Of a DNA stretch of 64,000 nt, positions 8,771-20,002 are shown one piece after another. Under the pieces are notes generated by a model. That model was not told where the DNA came from and did not search any database. It saw only the letters and a program-made list of their open reading frames with translations. Source of the stretch: Callipepla californica brunnescens (taxonomy: Eukaryota; Chordata; Aves; Galliformes; Odontophoridae). A program made the position numbers and the translations under genes. The stretch lies in the NCBI GenBank assembly GCA_023055505.1, contig JALIRH010000151.1:253001-317000 (forward strand), read 5' to 3'. Every line of letters starts with the position of its first letter. Position 1 is the stretch's first letter.

Positions 8771-11700
8771 ATGCCGCCCCGCGCCGTCGCCCCCATCCCC
8801 GCCCCCCCCTTCCTCCCCCCCCTCCTCCTCCTCGCGGTCCGCGCCGCGGTGGCATTGTCCTTCCCGCGGGACCTGGAGCCGCGCAGCACCGTGGGGCTGT
8901 CAGGTGAGCGGGGGAACGCGTGGGGAACGCGTGGGGAGCGCGTGGGGAGCGCGTGGGGACGCGGGGTCACCGCGTGTCCCCCCCAAACCCCCGCAGCCAC
9001 CGCCGCGTGTCCGCACTTCGTGGGTCTCCGCGGGGACAACGTCAGCGCCGCCGCGGGCATCGGCTTCCAGCGGATGCTGCTGCACAACGGCACGCTGCTC
9101 GTGGCCGCGCGGTGAGCGTGCAACGCGCGTGGAAACCCCCGCGGCCCCACCGCACGCTCGTGCACGGCCGCACACCCCGCGCTGTGCCCCACAGGGACCG
9201 CCTCTACGCCTTCGCTCTGGGGGGGGACCCGCGGGCGCTGTACCCACAGAGGGTAATGGGGAGAGGGGGGCGGGGCGTGGGGGGGGGGGGGGGCGGTGGG
9301 GTCCCGGTGTCACGCGCTGTGTTCCCCCCCCACTCCGCAGAGCGTCACCTGGGAACCGCGGGACAGAGCCGGCTGCGCTGTGCGGGGAGAGGTGCAGGTG
9401 TGGGGCGCGGCCGTGGGGCGGGGCCGTGGGGCGGGACGGGGGATGTGGGGTGCGGGGGGAGCGGGGGGTGATGGGGGTGTGGAGTGGGGGTGGGGGGGAG
9501 TGCGTTTGGGGGGTGTACGGGGCTTTGGGGTATAGGGTTATGGGGCTGTGGGGTGATGGGGTGATACTGGGGTGTGATGGGGTGATATTGGGTGATATTG
9601 GTGATATTGGGGTGATATTGGGTGATATTGGGGTGGTATTGGGGTGGTATTGGGTGATACTGGGTGGTATTGGGGTGATATTGGGTGATATTGGGGTGAT
9701 ATTGGGTGATATTGGGTGATATTGGGTTATATTGGGGTGATATTGGGTGATACTGGGTGGTATTGGGGTGATATTGGGTGATACTGGGTGATATTGGGGT
9801 GATATTGGGGTGGTATTGGGTGATATTGGGGTGATATTAGGGTGATATTGGGTTATATTGGGGTGATATTGGGTGATATTGGGTTATATTGGGGTGATAT
9901 TGGGTGATACTGGGTCGTATTGGGGTGATATTGGGTGATATTGGGGTGGTATTGGGTGATATTGGGGCGATATTGAGTGATATTGGGTGATATTGGGTGA
10001 TATTGGGGTGACGGGGCTGCCCCGCAGGACGGCTGCCACAACCACATCCGTGTGCTGCTGCCCCGCGACGCCCGGACCCTCTTTGTCTGTGGGACCAACG
10101 CCTTCAACCCTGTGTGCCGCACCTACCAGGTGAGGGGGGCACCCGTGGGGCACAACGGGGCCCCACTGGACTCTGTAGGACCCCCCACTGCGCACTGTGG
10201 GACCTCCACTGGGGCTCTATGGGATGGACCCCTGTTGGGGCACTGCGGGGCCACGTGGAACCCTATGGGAAGCTAAGGGTCTCCCATTAGCTACTGCAGC
10301 ACCCCCGCAGGGCGCTGCGGGACCCCCGTTGGGCACTGTGAGACCCCACGGGGCGCTATGGGGTCCCGCAGGCGCTGACCCTACAGCAGGAGGGCGACGA
10401 GCTGCCCGGACAGGCGCGCTGCCCCTTCGACGCACGGCAGAGCATCGCCGCTACCTTCGCTGGTGGGTGACACCGCGGGGACGCGGCTGTGGGGTCACAC
10501 AGCTGTGGGGTCACACAGCTGTGGGGTCACACAGCTATGGGGTCACACAGCTGTGGGGTCACACAGCTGTGGGGTCACACAGCTATGGGGTCGCAGGGCT
10601 GTGGGGTCGCAGGGCTGTGGGGTCGCGGTGCTGTGGGGCGGGCTGGCACTCACCGTCCCCGCAGATGACAGTCTGTACTCCGCCACCGTGGCCGACTTCC
10701 AGGCGAGCGACGCCGTCATCTACCGCAGCGTGCGGGGCCCGGCACTGCGCAGCATCAAGTACAGCTCGCGCTGGCTGCGGGGTGCGTGGGGTCGTGGGGG
10801 GCAGCGGGGCCGTGGGGCCGTGGGGCCGTGGGGCCGTGGCGGTGCTGACGGCCGCGCGCTGCCCGCAGAGCCGCACTTCATCCGCGCGATGCCCCACGGA
10901 GCGCACGTCTACTTCTTCTTCCGGGAGATGGCGGCCGAGCTGGGGCTGCCGGGGAAGGTGGGGCGCCCCATAGCCCTGACCCTAATCCTGAGCCCTGAAT
11001 CCAACCGGAACCCCGACCCCGGCCCAAATCCTATAACCCCAACCCGACCCCGACCCTATAACCCCAGCCTGAACCCTATAACCCCAGTCCAAATCCTATA
11101 ACCCCAACCCGACCCTGACCCTATAACCCCAGCCTGAACCCTATAACCCCAGCCCGAATCCCATAACCCCAGCCCAACCCCAACCCTATAACCCCAGCCC
11201 AAATCCCACAACCCCAGCCCGAGCCTGACCCTATAACCCCAGCCTGAATCCCATAGCCCCAACCCGACCCCGACCCTATAACCCCAGCCCGAATCCTATA
11301 ACCCCAGCCCAAATCCTATAACCCCAACCCCAGCCTGAATCCTATAACCCCAACCCGACCCCGACCCTATAACCCCAGCCCGAATCCTATAACCCCAGCC
11401 CAAATCCTATAACCCCAACCCTAGCCCGAATCCTATAGCCCCAACCCGAGCCCAACCCTGTAACCCCAGCCCGAATCCTATAACCCCAACCCAAATCCTA
11501 TAACCCCAGCCCGAATCCTATAACCCCCACCCTATAACCCCAGCCCGAATCCCATAACCCCAGCCCGAATCCCATAGCCGCAGCCCGTCCCCGTGCCGCC
11601 GTTCCCAGCCCCGCCGCTGGGGGCGCTGTTCCGCCGCAGGTGCCGGTGTCGCGCGTGGGCCGCGTGTGCCGCAATGACGCGGGTGGGTCCCCGCGGGTCC

Positions 11701-14700
11701 TGGAGCGGCGGTGGACGTCGTTCCTGAAGAAGCGGCTGCAGTGCGCGGTGCCGGGGGACGTCCCCTTCCACTTCGATGTCCTCGAGGGCCGTCACCGCGC
11801 CCCACACTCTGCACGGGCGGCCCGCGGTGCTGGCGGTGTTCGGCACGCGGCGCAACAGGTGCGGGGCCGTGGAGATCCGGGACGCGGGAACACGGGGCGC
11901 GGCGGCGGTGGGGACGGGCAGGAACGGGGACCCGAGGGGACAACGGTGACGGGACTGCGGGGGCCGAGGGCCGCGTGGGGTGACCGGGTGTCCCCCCGCA
12001 GCATCCCGGGCTCGGCCGTCTGCGCCTTCTACCTGGCGGACGTGGAGCGCGCCTTCGAGGGACCCTTTGCCGACCCCCGCGGTGCCGCGGCCCCATGGCC
12101 CCCGGTGCCCGAGGGACGCGTGCCCCGGCCCAGGTGCTCCGTCCCCGTGTCCCCACAGCCACGTCCCCGCATCCCATATCCCCGCGGCCCCACAGCCACG
12201 TCCCCACGTCCCGTATCCCCGTGTCCCCACAGCCACGTCCCCACGTCCCCATGTCCCATATCCCCGCGGCCCCACAGCCATGTCCCCACGTCCCATATCC
12301 CCGTGTCCCCACAGCCACGTCCCCCGTGTCCCCGTGTCCCCACAGCCACGTCCTCACATCCCCGCATCCCATATCCCCGCGGCCCCACAGCCACGTCCCC
12401 ACGTCCCGTATCCCCGTGTCCCCACAGCCACGTCCCCACGTCCCCATGTCCCATATCCCCGCGGCCCCACAGCCATGTCCCCACGTCCCATATCCCCGTG
12501 TCCCCACAGCCACGTCCCCGTGTCCCCGTGTCCCCACAGCCACGTCCTCACATCCCCGTGTCCCATATCCCCGCGGCCCCACAGCCACGCACCCCTGTCC
12601 CCAACGTCCCCGTGTCCCCAGACCCGGGTGCTGCGCGGGGATGGGTTCGGCCGCGGCCATCGTCACCTCCGGGGACATTCCCGATGAGACGCTGTCCTTC
12701 GCCAAGGAGCACCCGCTGCTGCACGGGGCGGTGGTGCCCGCCGGGGGACGGCCGCTGTTCACCCAAACGGGCACGAGGTGACGGGGCCGGCGGGGCGGGG
12801 GGTCGCAGTGTGGGGCGGCGTGGGGTGACGTGCCCGGGATGCGGAGCGTGGCGGTGCACGCAGGCTGACCCAGCTGGCGGTGGACGTGGGCGCGGGGCCG
12901 CGGGGGAACCACACGGTGCTGTTCGTGGGCTCCGAGGACGGGCGGGTGCTGAAGGTGCTGACGGCCGTGGAGCAGCACGGGGACGAGGAGCAGCACGGGG
13001 ACCCCGCGGGACATGGGGACGACGGCGGCGCTGAGGCCGTGCTGCTGGAGGACATCAGGCTGTACGAGGCCGGGAGGTGGGTGCTATGGGGGTCAGGTGG
13101 GGCATTAGGGGGGAATTACGGGTGCTATGGGGTCAGGTGGGGCACTGGGGGGGGAATTATGGGTGCTATGGGGAGCACGATGGGGCACTGGTGGGGCCAA
13201 TGGGGGTTATGGGGCACTCACGGTCACTTATGGGGTCACGTGGATGCTATGGGGTCATTAAGGTGCAGTGGGGTCCGGTTGGTGCTGTAGGGTGAGGGGT
13301 GCAGTGGGGCAGTGGCAGGTACCGTGCGGGTGCTGTGGGGCCCGGGGGCAGCGCTGGGTGCTTACGGGGCTGTGGGGTCCGCAGGTGCCGGGGCCCACGC
13401 GGTGCCAGCCGGGTGCTGGGCTTGGAGCTGCACCCCGAAGGCCGAGAGCTCTTCGTCGCCTTCTCGGGGTGCATCGTGCGACTGCCCCTGAGCCGCTGCG
13501 CCCAGCACGGGCAGTGCCGCCGGTACGGGGACACGGGGGGCACGGGGGACGCCCCCAGCACCCCACGCTGAGCGCTGACCCCACGCAGGAGCTGCCTGGC
13601 GGCGCGGGACCCCTACTGTGTCTGGCTGCCCCAGGGGGGCTGCGTCCCCTTCTCTGAGGACCTCCCGTGAGTGCCCCTTCCCCCTCTGCGTGTGGGGCTG
13701 CAGGGGAGCAGAGCTGACCCCAATTCCTGGGCGTCCCCTGTGTGTCCACACTGTGCCCCCACTGTGCTCCCCAGGGACGGCTTCGAGCAGGACGTGGAGG
13801 GGTCCAGCGGGCTGACGGGGACCTGCCCAGGTGAGGGGGCAGCGGGGACCCCATGGGAGGCAGATGACATCAAGAGGGGGGCAGGTGGGGACATTGGACA
13901 CCACAGGTGACACCAAGGGGACGCGTGGGGCAAACGCGTGGCACGAGAGGATGTGGGGAGATAGGAGTGGCCCCAGACCCGACCCCACTCTGCTCTCCCA
14001 GGTGCAACATCTGCAGGGGATGGGGACAACAGGGACAGCGGGGACACGGCCCACGGTGAGTGACACCACTGTGACCCCAACTGGGACAGCCCCGGGTGGG
14101 ACCCTAAGCCTGGGGAGGGGGGAAAACGGGACACAGGGACCAGAAGAGGACTGTGGGGTGGGAAAGGGACCCAAAGGATGGGAGAAAAACCCCAAGGACC
14201 GTGGGCTGGGATGGGGGCAGGAGGGACGGAGGGATGCGGGTGCCACCCTTGGGTGCCGTCTGCAGGGGTCCGAGGAGCAGTGCCGGTGGCAGCGGTGCCG
14301 GTACCAGTGCTGGTGGGCTGCGTGCTGGGCGCCTTCGTACTGGGAGCACTGGTGGCAGGACTGGGGGCCGCCTGCATCCGCCGCCCCGCAGCGCCCAAAG
14401 GTGCCCCCGAGCCCCCCAGCCCACGCCCCCCTCCTGCCCCACGTCTCTACCCCCCCTCTGCCACCCCACAGCGGGGCATGGGACCCACACCCCGAGCCAC
14501 CCAGCCCGGAGCCCAGCCCAGAGCCCCCCACCAGAATACCCCACGGGCTCAGCACCCCGCAGCCCCCCGGCCCAGGACCCCCACTCAGAGCTGCCCTGGA
14601 GGGCTCGGGGGCTGCGGGGTGGCCACTGCCCCCCCCCGGCCCCACGGCCAACCGAGTGCAGCCAGGTTCAGCCCCGCTGCCCCCGTGGGACGGAACCCTC

Positions 14701-14932
14701 CGGCGCCTCGATGTGCCCCCTGACAGCCCCCCCCCCGCCCCGCCGGCCCCCGGCACAGAGACCCTCCCTGGGGGGGGCAGCGAGGCCGCCCGGTGCCGCG
14801 CGTGCCCTCACCCGCATGCACTCCCTGGGGACCCCGGGGGGGCCACCGCCGTGGGGTCCCCGTGCCATTCCCCTGCAGCGCTCGTTCTCCCTGAAGCCCC
14901 CGCTGCCACCCAAACCCCCCCCAGTGCCCTGA
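8771..14932 (+). CDS. SEMA6C: Semaphorin 6C (transmembrane guidance protein)
   Basis: Exons: 8771-8903 (signal peptide), 8997-9111, 9195-9252, 9341-9397, 10028-10129, 10372-10462, 10665-10781, 10869-10957, 11640-11858, 12002-12133, 12622-12777, 12864-13076, 13385-13522, 13589-13666, 13775-13830, 14002-14055 and 14266-14932. The sema domain includes the [20 protein letters not shown] and [13 protein letters not shown] motifs. The PSI domain has [12 protein letters not shown]. One membrane helix ([20 protein letters not shown]) precedes a proline-rich cytoplasmic tail ending [15 protein letters not shown]. Class 6 semaphorins signal through plexin-A at the cell surface. The frame breaks in exon 9 (one extra G near 11787) and apparently twice in the tail, near 14450-14456 and 14727-14777. 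A 71-base intron at 14401-14471 would restore the terminal frame without frameshifts but loses tail similarity. The identification is firm; the tail model is not. Confidence 0.9.
9544..10012 (+). repeat. 10/11-bp ATTGGGTGAT minisatellite in SEMA6C intron 4
   Basis: About 45 mixed copies of ATTGGGTGAT and ATTGGGGTGAT, with scattered GGT and TTA variants. The array ends about 15 bases before the exon 5 acceptor, so it replaces the normal pyrimidine tract with G-rich sequence. Confidence 0.95.
10485..10630 (+). repeat. 16-bp minisatellite in SEMA6C intron 6
   Basis: Nine copies of AGCTGTGGGGTCACAC, the last ones changed to a TCGCAG-ending variant. The first copy begins 22 bases after the donor. 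Confidence 0.93.
11030..11578 (+). repeat. CCTATAACCCCAGCCC minisatellite in SEMA6C intron 8
   Basis: Around 24 copies of a 21-24 bp unit, CCTATAACCCCAGCCCGAAT with variants. It is AT-containing and C-strand asymmetric and stops about 60 bases before exon 9. It resembles degenerate telomeric repeat but has no run of CCCTAA. Confidence 0.93.
12140..12590 (+). repeat. Higher-order minisatellite in SEMA6C intron 10
   Basis: Units of 30-40 bp built from CCCCACAGCCACGTCCCC and CCCATATCCCCGCGG. Two larger copies of about 195 bp can be aligned (near 12180-12374 and 12375-12569). Almost every unit contains a pyrimidine stretch ending CCCCACAG, which looks like a 3' splice site. Confidence 0.93.
13077..13310 (+). 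repeat. Loose GTGCTATGGGGTCA repeats in SEMA6C intron 12
   Basis: Imperfect G-rich units such as GTGCTATGGGGTCAGGTGG and GGGGCACTG recur through most of the intron. The pattern is less regular than the other SEMA6C arrays. Confidence 0.6.
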
Positions 14933-16004
14933 ACCCCCGCGTGCCCCTCTGTGCTGCAGGGTGACAAGAGGCACCGTGCCCCCCCCCACAGCCCCCCAAG
15001 TGACGAGCAGCCCTACAGCCCTCCCACGCTGTACCCCCACATCCCCCCCCCCACTGATGGGGTCCCTCACACCCCAAGGGTGACAAAGCACAACACGTCC
15101 CCCACGTCCCCATCTCCCCCCCCCCCCCCCCCCATTCTAATTTATTCAGCACTATGGGGGCAGTGGGACCCCTGGGGGGCAGGGCAGGATGGGGGCACAG
15201 GGCTGCGCCCCAGAGCTGGGCTCATCCTACTGTGTAGGGCAATTAAAACCATGTAGGGCAATTAAAGAGACAATCAGTACAGCCTGCTGCCGCCGTGGCT
15301 CTGTCGGGGTTTGGGGAGGGATGGATGTGAGGGCACAGAGGTTGGGGCAGAAGGGAGAGCTGCTCCCATGGGGGGGTACAAAACAACACAGACACAGGGT
15401 GGGGGGCATGACCCCGTCCCCTGCACGGGGGGGTCTGGGCCTCGTGCCTGGCACAGAGCAACACCGGTCCTGTAAGGGCAGATTAAAGCAGTAATGCGAT
15501 TTGCAGGAGGCACCGGGGGGCTGGGGGAGGGGGGGCAGGGACACAGCCCCTCACCCCACAGCGCGGGGGGGGCGGCCGTGCACGGCAGCCAGCGCAGGGC
15601 TCGTTAATTCAGCCCTAACGAAGGCCCCGAACTGTGTGTGAGCCACACGGGGACAGCAGTCGGACCCCACACTCTGCCTCGAGCGGAGGATCACCTCCAC
15701 CACCGCCTACAGTCACAGGACTGGGACCAAAGGACCAAACCAAGCCACGAACGGACTGCGAAGAGTAGAACAAAGCACACGCGTTTCAGCAACGAGATCA
15801 GCTGTGGTGAGAAAAGGTTTCGGAAACTTTAAAAAAGAACTCGGTACAAAATGAAGGCTGTGCCTGCTGTGCGGCCCGGCTGCGTGCACCACGGCTCAGC
15901 TGCGGCAGAGGTTCTGTGGAGCAGTGGTTCCCCACGTCCCACTCTGACCACAGCTGCTGTGTCTCGAGCTGCTTTTCCGCTCAGCCCAACGCCCACTGCC
16001 ACCG
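14933..16004. other. SEMA6C and GABPB2 3' UTRs, tail to tail
   Basis: No coding sequence is seen. Three ATTAAA hexamers on the plus strand (15242-15247, 15261-15266, 15482-15487) are candidate SEMA6C poly(A) signals. The first two lie in a small duplication of TGTAGGGCAATTAAA. I find no clear minus-strand AATAAA for GABPB2. Confidence 0.5.
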
Positions 16005-19000
16005 TCACGAAGTGACGGTCCCCACGGCGCTGTCACCCGCCCATTGCGCGGTACCCTCGCTGTCCTCTGAGCTCACCAGCACCGTGCGCACCGCAGGGAT
16101 GTCCGGCTGCCCCTGTGCCGCCGCAGGCCACTGCTGCAGCGCTTCTCCTCCAACGCTGTCCTGCAGAAAACACAGCTGAGAAAACAGCCACAGTGCCCGG
16201 GAGCAGAGTCACCGCGCTGCGATGGACACGGAGCCGTGGGGACGCCCCACAGAACGTGGGGACGCCCAGCCAGCCTCACCCCACACCACTGCTGTGTGTG
16301 CCCATAGCACTGCTACGGCACAGACAAAACCTCTGCGCAGGGTCGCTGTGGGGTGCAGTGACCCCTGCACGGCAGTTCCCTGCTGCAGCCATATCCCCGC
16401 TGTGCTCTGCGGTGCCCCTGGCACACCGGGAGCCCGACGGCCCCGGCACTGCAGAGCAGCTCCAGGCAGACAGCGGCACGCGGCCACCACGAGCACCCAC
16501 CTCGCTTTCCTCCTTTGGTTCCACTTTCAGCCTCTTGGCTGCTGGCTTCTCTCCTCCCGCGTGTCCCCCGCCCCCCGTCACGGCCTCCTCTGCAGCCTGA
16601 CCAGCACGTACAGTTATAACTGGAAAACAGAGAGGTGACATCTCATAGTGCGTCGGGGGCTTCCAGCACGAGGAACAGAAAGCTGTTCTCGAACATCCCC
16701 TGCTGTGCAGACAGCCCCAGGGCCAAGCTCAGGACCAGCTCTGGGCACACACAGCTGCAAACGCTCCTGAGAACACTGAGTGTGTTTTAAAGCTGTGAGT
16801 GTGGTTCTCTCTGGGATGCCAGCATTGGGAACCCGCCCAACCCAGCAGAGCAGGAGGGCAGCGCTGCCCCACGGCTCTCCCTTTGCCCTCAGCTCAGAAC
16901 AGGTTACAAACCAGGGATTGGTGGTGGTAATCTGGCAAGCAATTCTGAGCAATTAACAGCTTTAGGGAATTGCTTTCCTCTGGTGAGGCCTGCAAGCCAC
17001 AGAACCCATCTCACAGCATAACTGTGCACGCTCTGGGGGCAGCTCCTTTCCCAATCCTCTCCTTTCCGCTCCACACACCCTGGGGCACCCTGAAGGAACC
17101 TCAGGAGACAAGTGACGCCCCGAGGAAAGCCAGGCTGAGGGCAGCAGCGCTCAGCAGCTCTGCCCTGTCCTGGTGGCCATGCTCCGGGCAGCGCAGCCCA
17201 GGGAACCATCATCCTTGGGGCCACCGGGGCACACTGCGGCTCGTGCTCAGCCCGCGGCTCCCACCTGGCTGCCCGCGCCGCACGGTGGCCAGGCAGGACC
17301 GGCAGAGGCTGTCTGGCTGCAGGCTGCCCAGCGGGACGGCGTTGGTCACGATGGCGATGACGCGCTGCCCTGCGCTGCCGAGCGCCCGCACCGCGGCAGG
17401 ACCCGCTGCACTCGCTGCCACCCGTTCCTCCGCGCCGCCTTGGGAAACGAGGTCAGTGCCAAAAGGAAAAGAGAAAAAAAAAAGGCATCGTTTCCTCCTC
17501 TCTTCCTGGAATTGAAAGCGAAGCCTGGCGGCACAGCGCAGGTACACAGCACGAGCGCCTGGAAAGCAGCCTGCAAACACAGCCAGCCCCGCTGCGAGCG
17601 GGGAAGCAGCACGGCACACTGCACGCTGCTGAACACAGAGCAAAGAGCTCAGAGCATCAGCGTTCCAGCAGATCAGCCGAGAGCCGGCAGCTGGAAGCAG
17701 CTGGGGGCACATCTTCCTGGGGAAGATCCCCTCCTCGTTTGGGAAAGCCTCCAGGTACACACCACTGCACTGCAGTGGGCACGAAGGGCCTTTCCTTCTC
17801 CGCTCTGGGGTTTGGTGAGGGAAAGCACGAGGCTGCTGCCAAGCTGTAGTGATTGGAACGAGATAAGCAAGTGTTCTCATTTCCCAAAACAATGCTTCTT
17901 CCTCCAATTGACCACAGTGACTCCTATTCAAAGGCAGGCTTCGTAAGAATGGGAACGGGAAATTGAGGCTACAGGCTGCAAACAGTCCTGTCGTACAAGC
18001 TACAACCGCCCTACAAACTGAAAAACCGACAGAAAGAAAGGAGATCCTACACCCCAAGCACACAGAAGGGAGTCCCGCCCGCTCCCCCTCAGCCCCCGCA
18101 GCCCATCTGCGCTCACAGCTCCATCTCGGGCAGGTTTTTGAGGGACTGATTACAAAGAACGGCCGCAGAGCCCGCGGGCCAGGCGCACAGCCCTGCAGGC
18201 GGTCACCGCCTCCAGCCGCCCTTAAGCGGATTCCTCGCACCAGCTGAGCGCGCTTATTCCGCTCTGAAAACCGTCCCAGTAACAGAACGTGCGCGGGACT
18301 GCCCCGAGCGGCGAAGGGGTGAAACGGGAAGGGCGGTGCCGACGGCCGCGCAGCCACCGGAGCCCTCTGCTGGGGAACGAGGAGCGCTCGGCAGCGGGGA
18401 CGCGCAAACGGCCGCGCGCGGACAGCCCCGCTGAGCCCTCATCCGCACGCAGTTCGTGCTTCCCCAGCAGCACGGCACGCGAAGCAGCGCGGAACCGAAT
18501 GACCTCCATCCGACACAGAGCGGGGCTGAGCACACGCGTGCCCCAGAGGCCTGCTGGTTCCAGAAGGACCTTTCCCTCTTCTCCTTCCTCAGCACCCACC
18601 CGACTCTCCCACGCAGCCACGTGAGATCTCACCTTTGGTGTTTGCTGTGGAGATGAGACCGGCGAGGCTGAGAACTGCCCCGGCGGGAAGGACGAGCGGC
18701 AAGGTGACGGCCACGGCGCTGCTGCCGGGATCCGCGTCCTCCAGCTGCACGTCCCGCCGCTGCTGCATCGCTTCCTGGGGAGGACAGGCCGTGCGATTCC
18801 CTCCTGTGCTGAGCAGCAGTCAGCACCCCCACCCCAGAGGGGGATCTCCTCCTCTCTGCAGCACATCAGCGCAAAAGATGCTGCAGAGGTGCCCGGCACG
18901 CTGCCGCGTCGGGCTGACGTATGGGGAAACGGCCTCAGCTCCTCTCAGAGCACCAAAGAGATCCCCGCAGAAAGCTCTGCTCAGCTCTCCCTGCAGCTGT

Positions 19001-20002
19001 GTCAGAGTTCGCAGCAGGTTCCTCCCCCGCCCACCTGCAGTATCCCCAGGGTCTCCGGGTGGTTCTTGTCCAACGCAATATCAAAGGGCGACTTATCAAA
19101 CTTGCTGGAGGCGTGCACGTCAGCTCCGTATCTGACGAGCAGCTCCACGACGTCCCAGTGGTTATGTTCTGCTGCCCAGTGTAAGGCGGTCATCTTCAGC
19201 ATGTCCCGGGCGTTCACATCCGCCCCGTTCTGCAACACAGGGACGCACCATCAGCATGCTGCAGAGATTACGCTCTGACAGAGCGGCTCTGATAGAGGCT
19301 GAGCATCACAGGGAAGTCAGGAGAATGAGCCGCGTGCGAGGAGTTAGGGAAACAATTAACAGTGTGTGACAGGACGAGCCTGCTGCCAGAAACCTGTGCT
19401 GGGGTGCTGAGCCCCGCTGAGACCGGCTTTAAACTACACCGCACTCACCCTAATTAACAAGTCCACCACGTGAGCGTGTCCGTCAGCCGCAGCCATGTGC
19501 AGTGGGGTCCGGTCCACTTTGGTCCGCGCGTCTCTGCTGACGCCGGCGCGGAGCAGCACCTCCGCCGTGGAGTAATGGCCGTGCCGGGCAGCCAGGTGCA
19601 GCGGGGACGTGCCGAGCTGCGGCGGATCAGAACAGCATCCCCCACCAGGGACCGCACACCCTGACGCTTCCCCCCACCAGCGCCGAGCTTTCCCAAACCT
19701 CTGCCATCTGCTTCAGCTTCTTCCAAGCCCAAATCCCTTTTCCACCCAGGACAGACTGCTTCGCTTCCAGAGTTTGGGGTTTTTAAGGAAGAAACCAGCA
19801 CCCACCCGAGGTGACTTCCACCGCACCGCTAAACGCAGAACCCCTGAGCACCCGTGGGAGCTTCCCCAAGGCAGCGTCCCCCTGTGCGACGTACCCAGTC
19901 CGTGCTGAAGGGAGCACCGCTGGCCATCAGCGCCCGCACTTCGTCATCTTCTCCTCTGCCAGCTGCCTCCAGCAGCCGCTTCCCCAGGTCCACTAAAGAC
20001 AT
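16005..20002 (-). CDS. GABPB2: GA-binding protein beta-2 (GABP transcription factor subunit)
   Basis: Exons 5' to 3': 19895-20002, 19449-19616, 19035-19229, 18633-18774, 17265-17438, 16501-16589 and 16005-16160; about 343 residues. GABP beta pairs with the ETS protein GABPA through ankyrin repeats and supplies the activation and dimerisation parts in the nucleus. The first three exons encode ankyrin repeats nearly identical to human ([57 protein letters not shown]). Later exons keep [17 protein letters not shown], the [19 protein letters not shown] region and an end of GTVTS. The leucine-zipper coiled coil expected before the end was not found. Exons 5 and 6 are chosen by strong donor (CCAG/GTGGGA) and phase and are less certain. 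The first exon is noncoding, near 21227-21320. Confidence 0.88.

Noticed and set aside
11030..11578. Interstitial telomere
   Set aside because: No uninterrupted CCCTAA/TTAGGG units; kept only as a telomere-like minisatellite.
12095..12781. Long open frames on both strands across the SEMA6C intron 10 array
   Set aside because: They translate the minisatellite unit repeatedly and have no family signature; real exons 10 and 11 flank the array.
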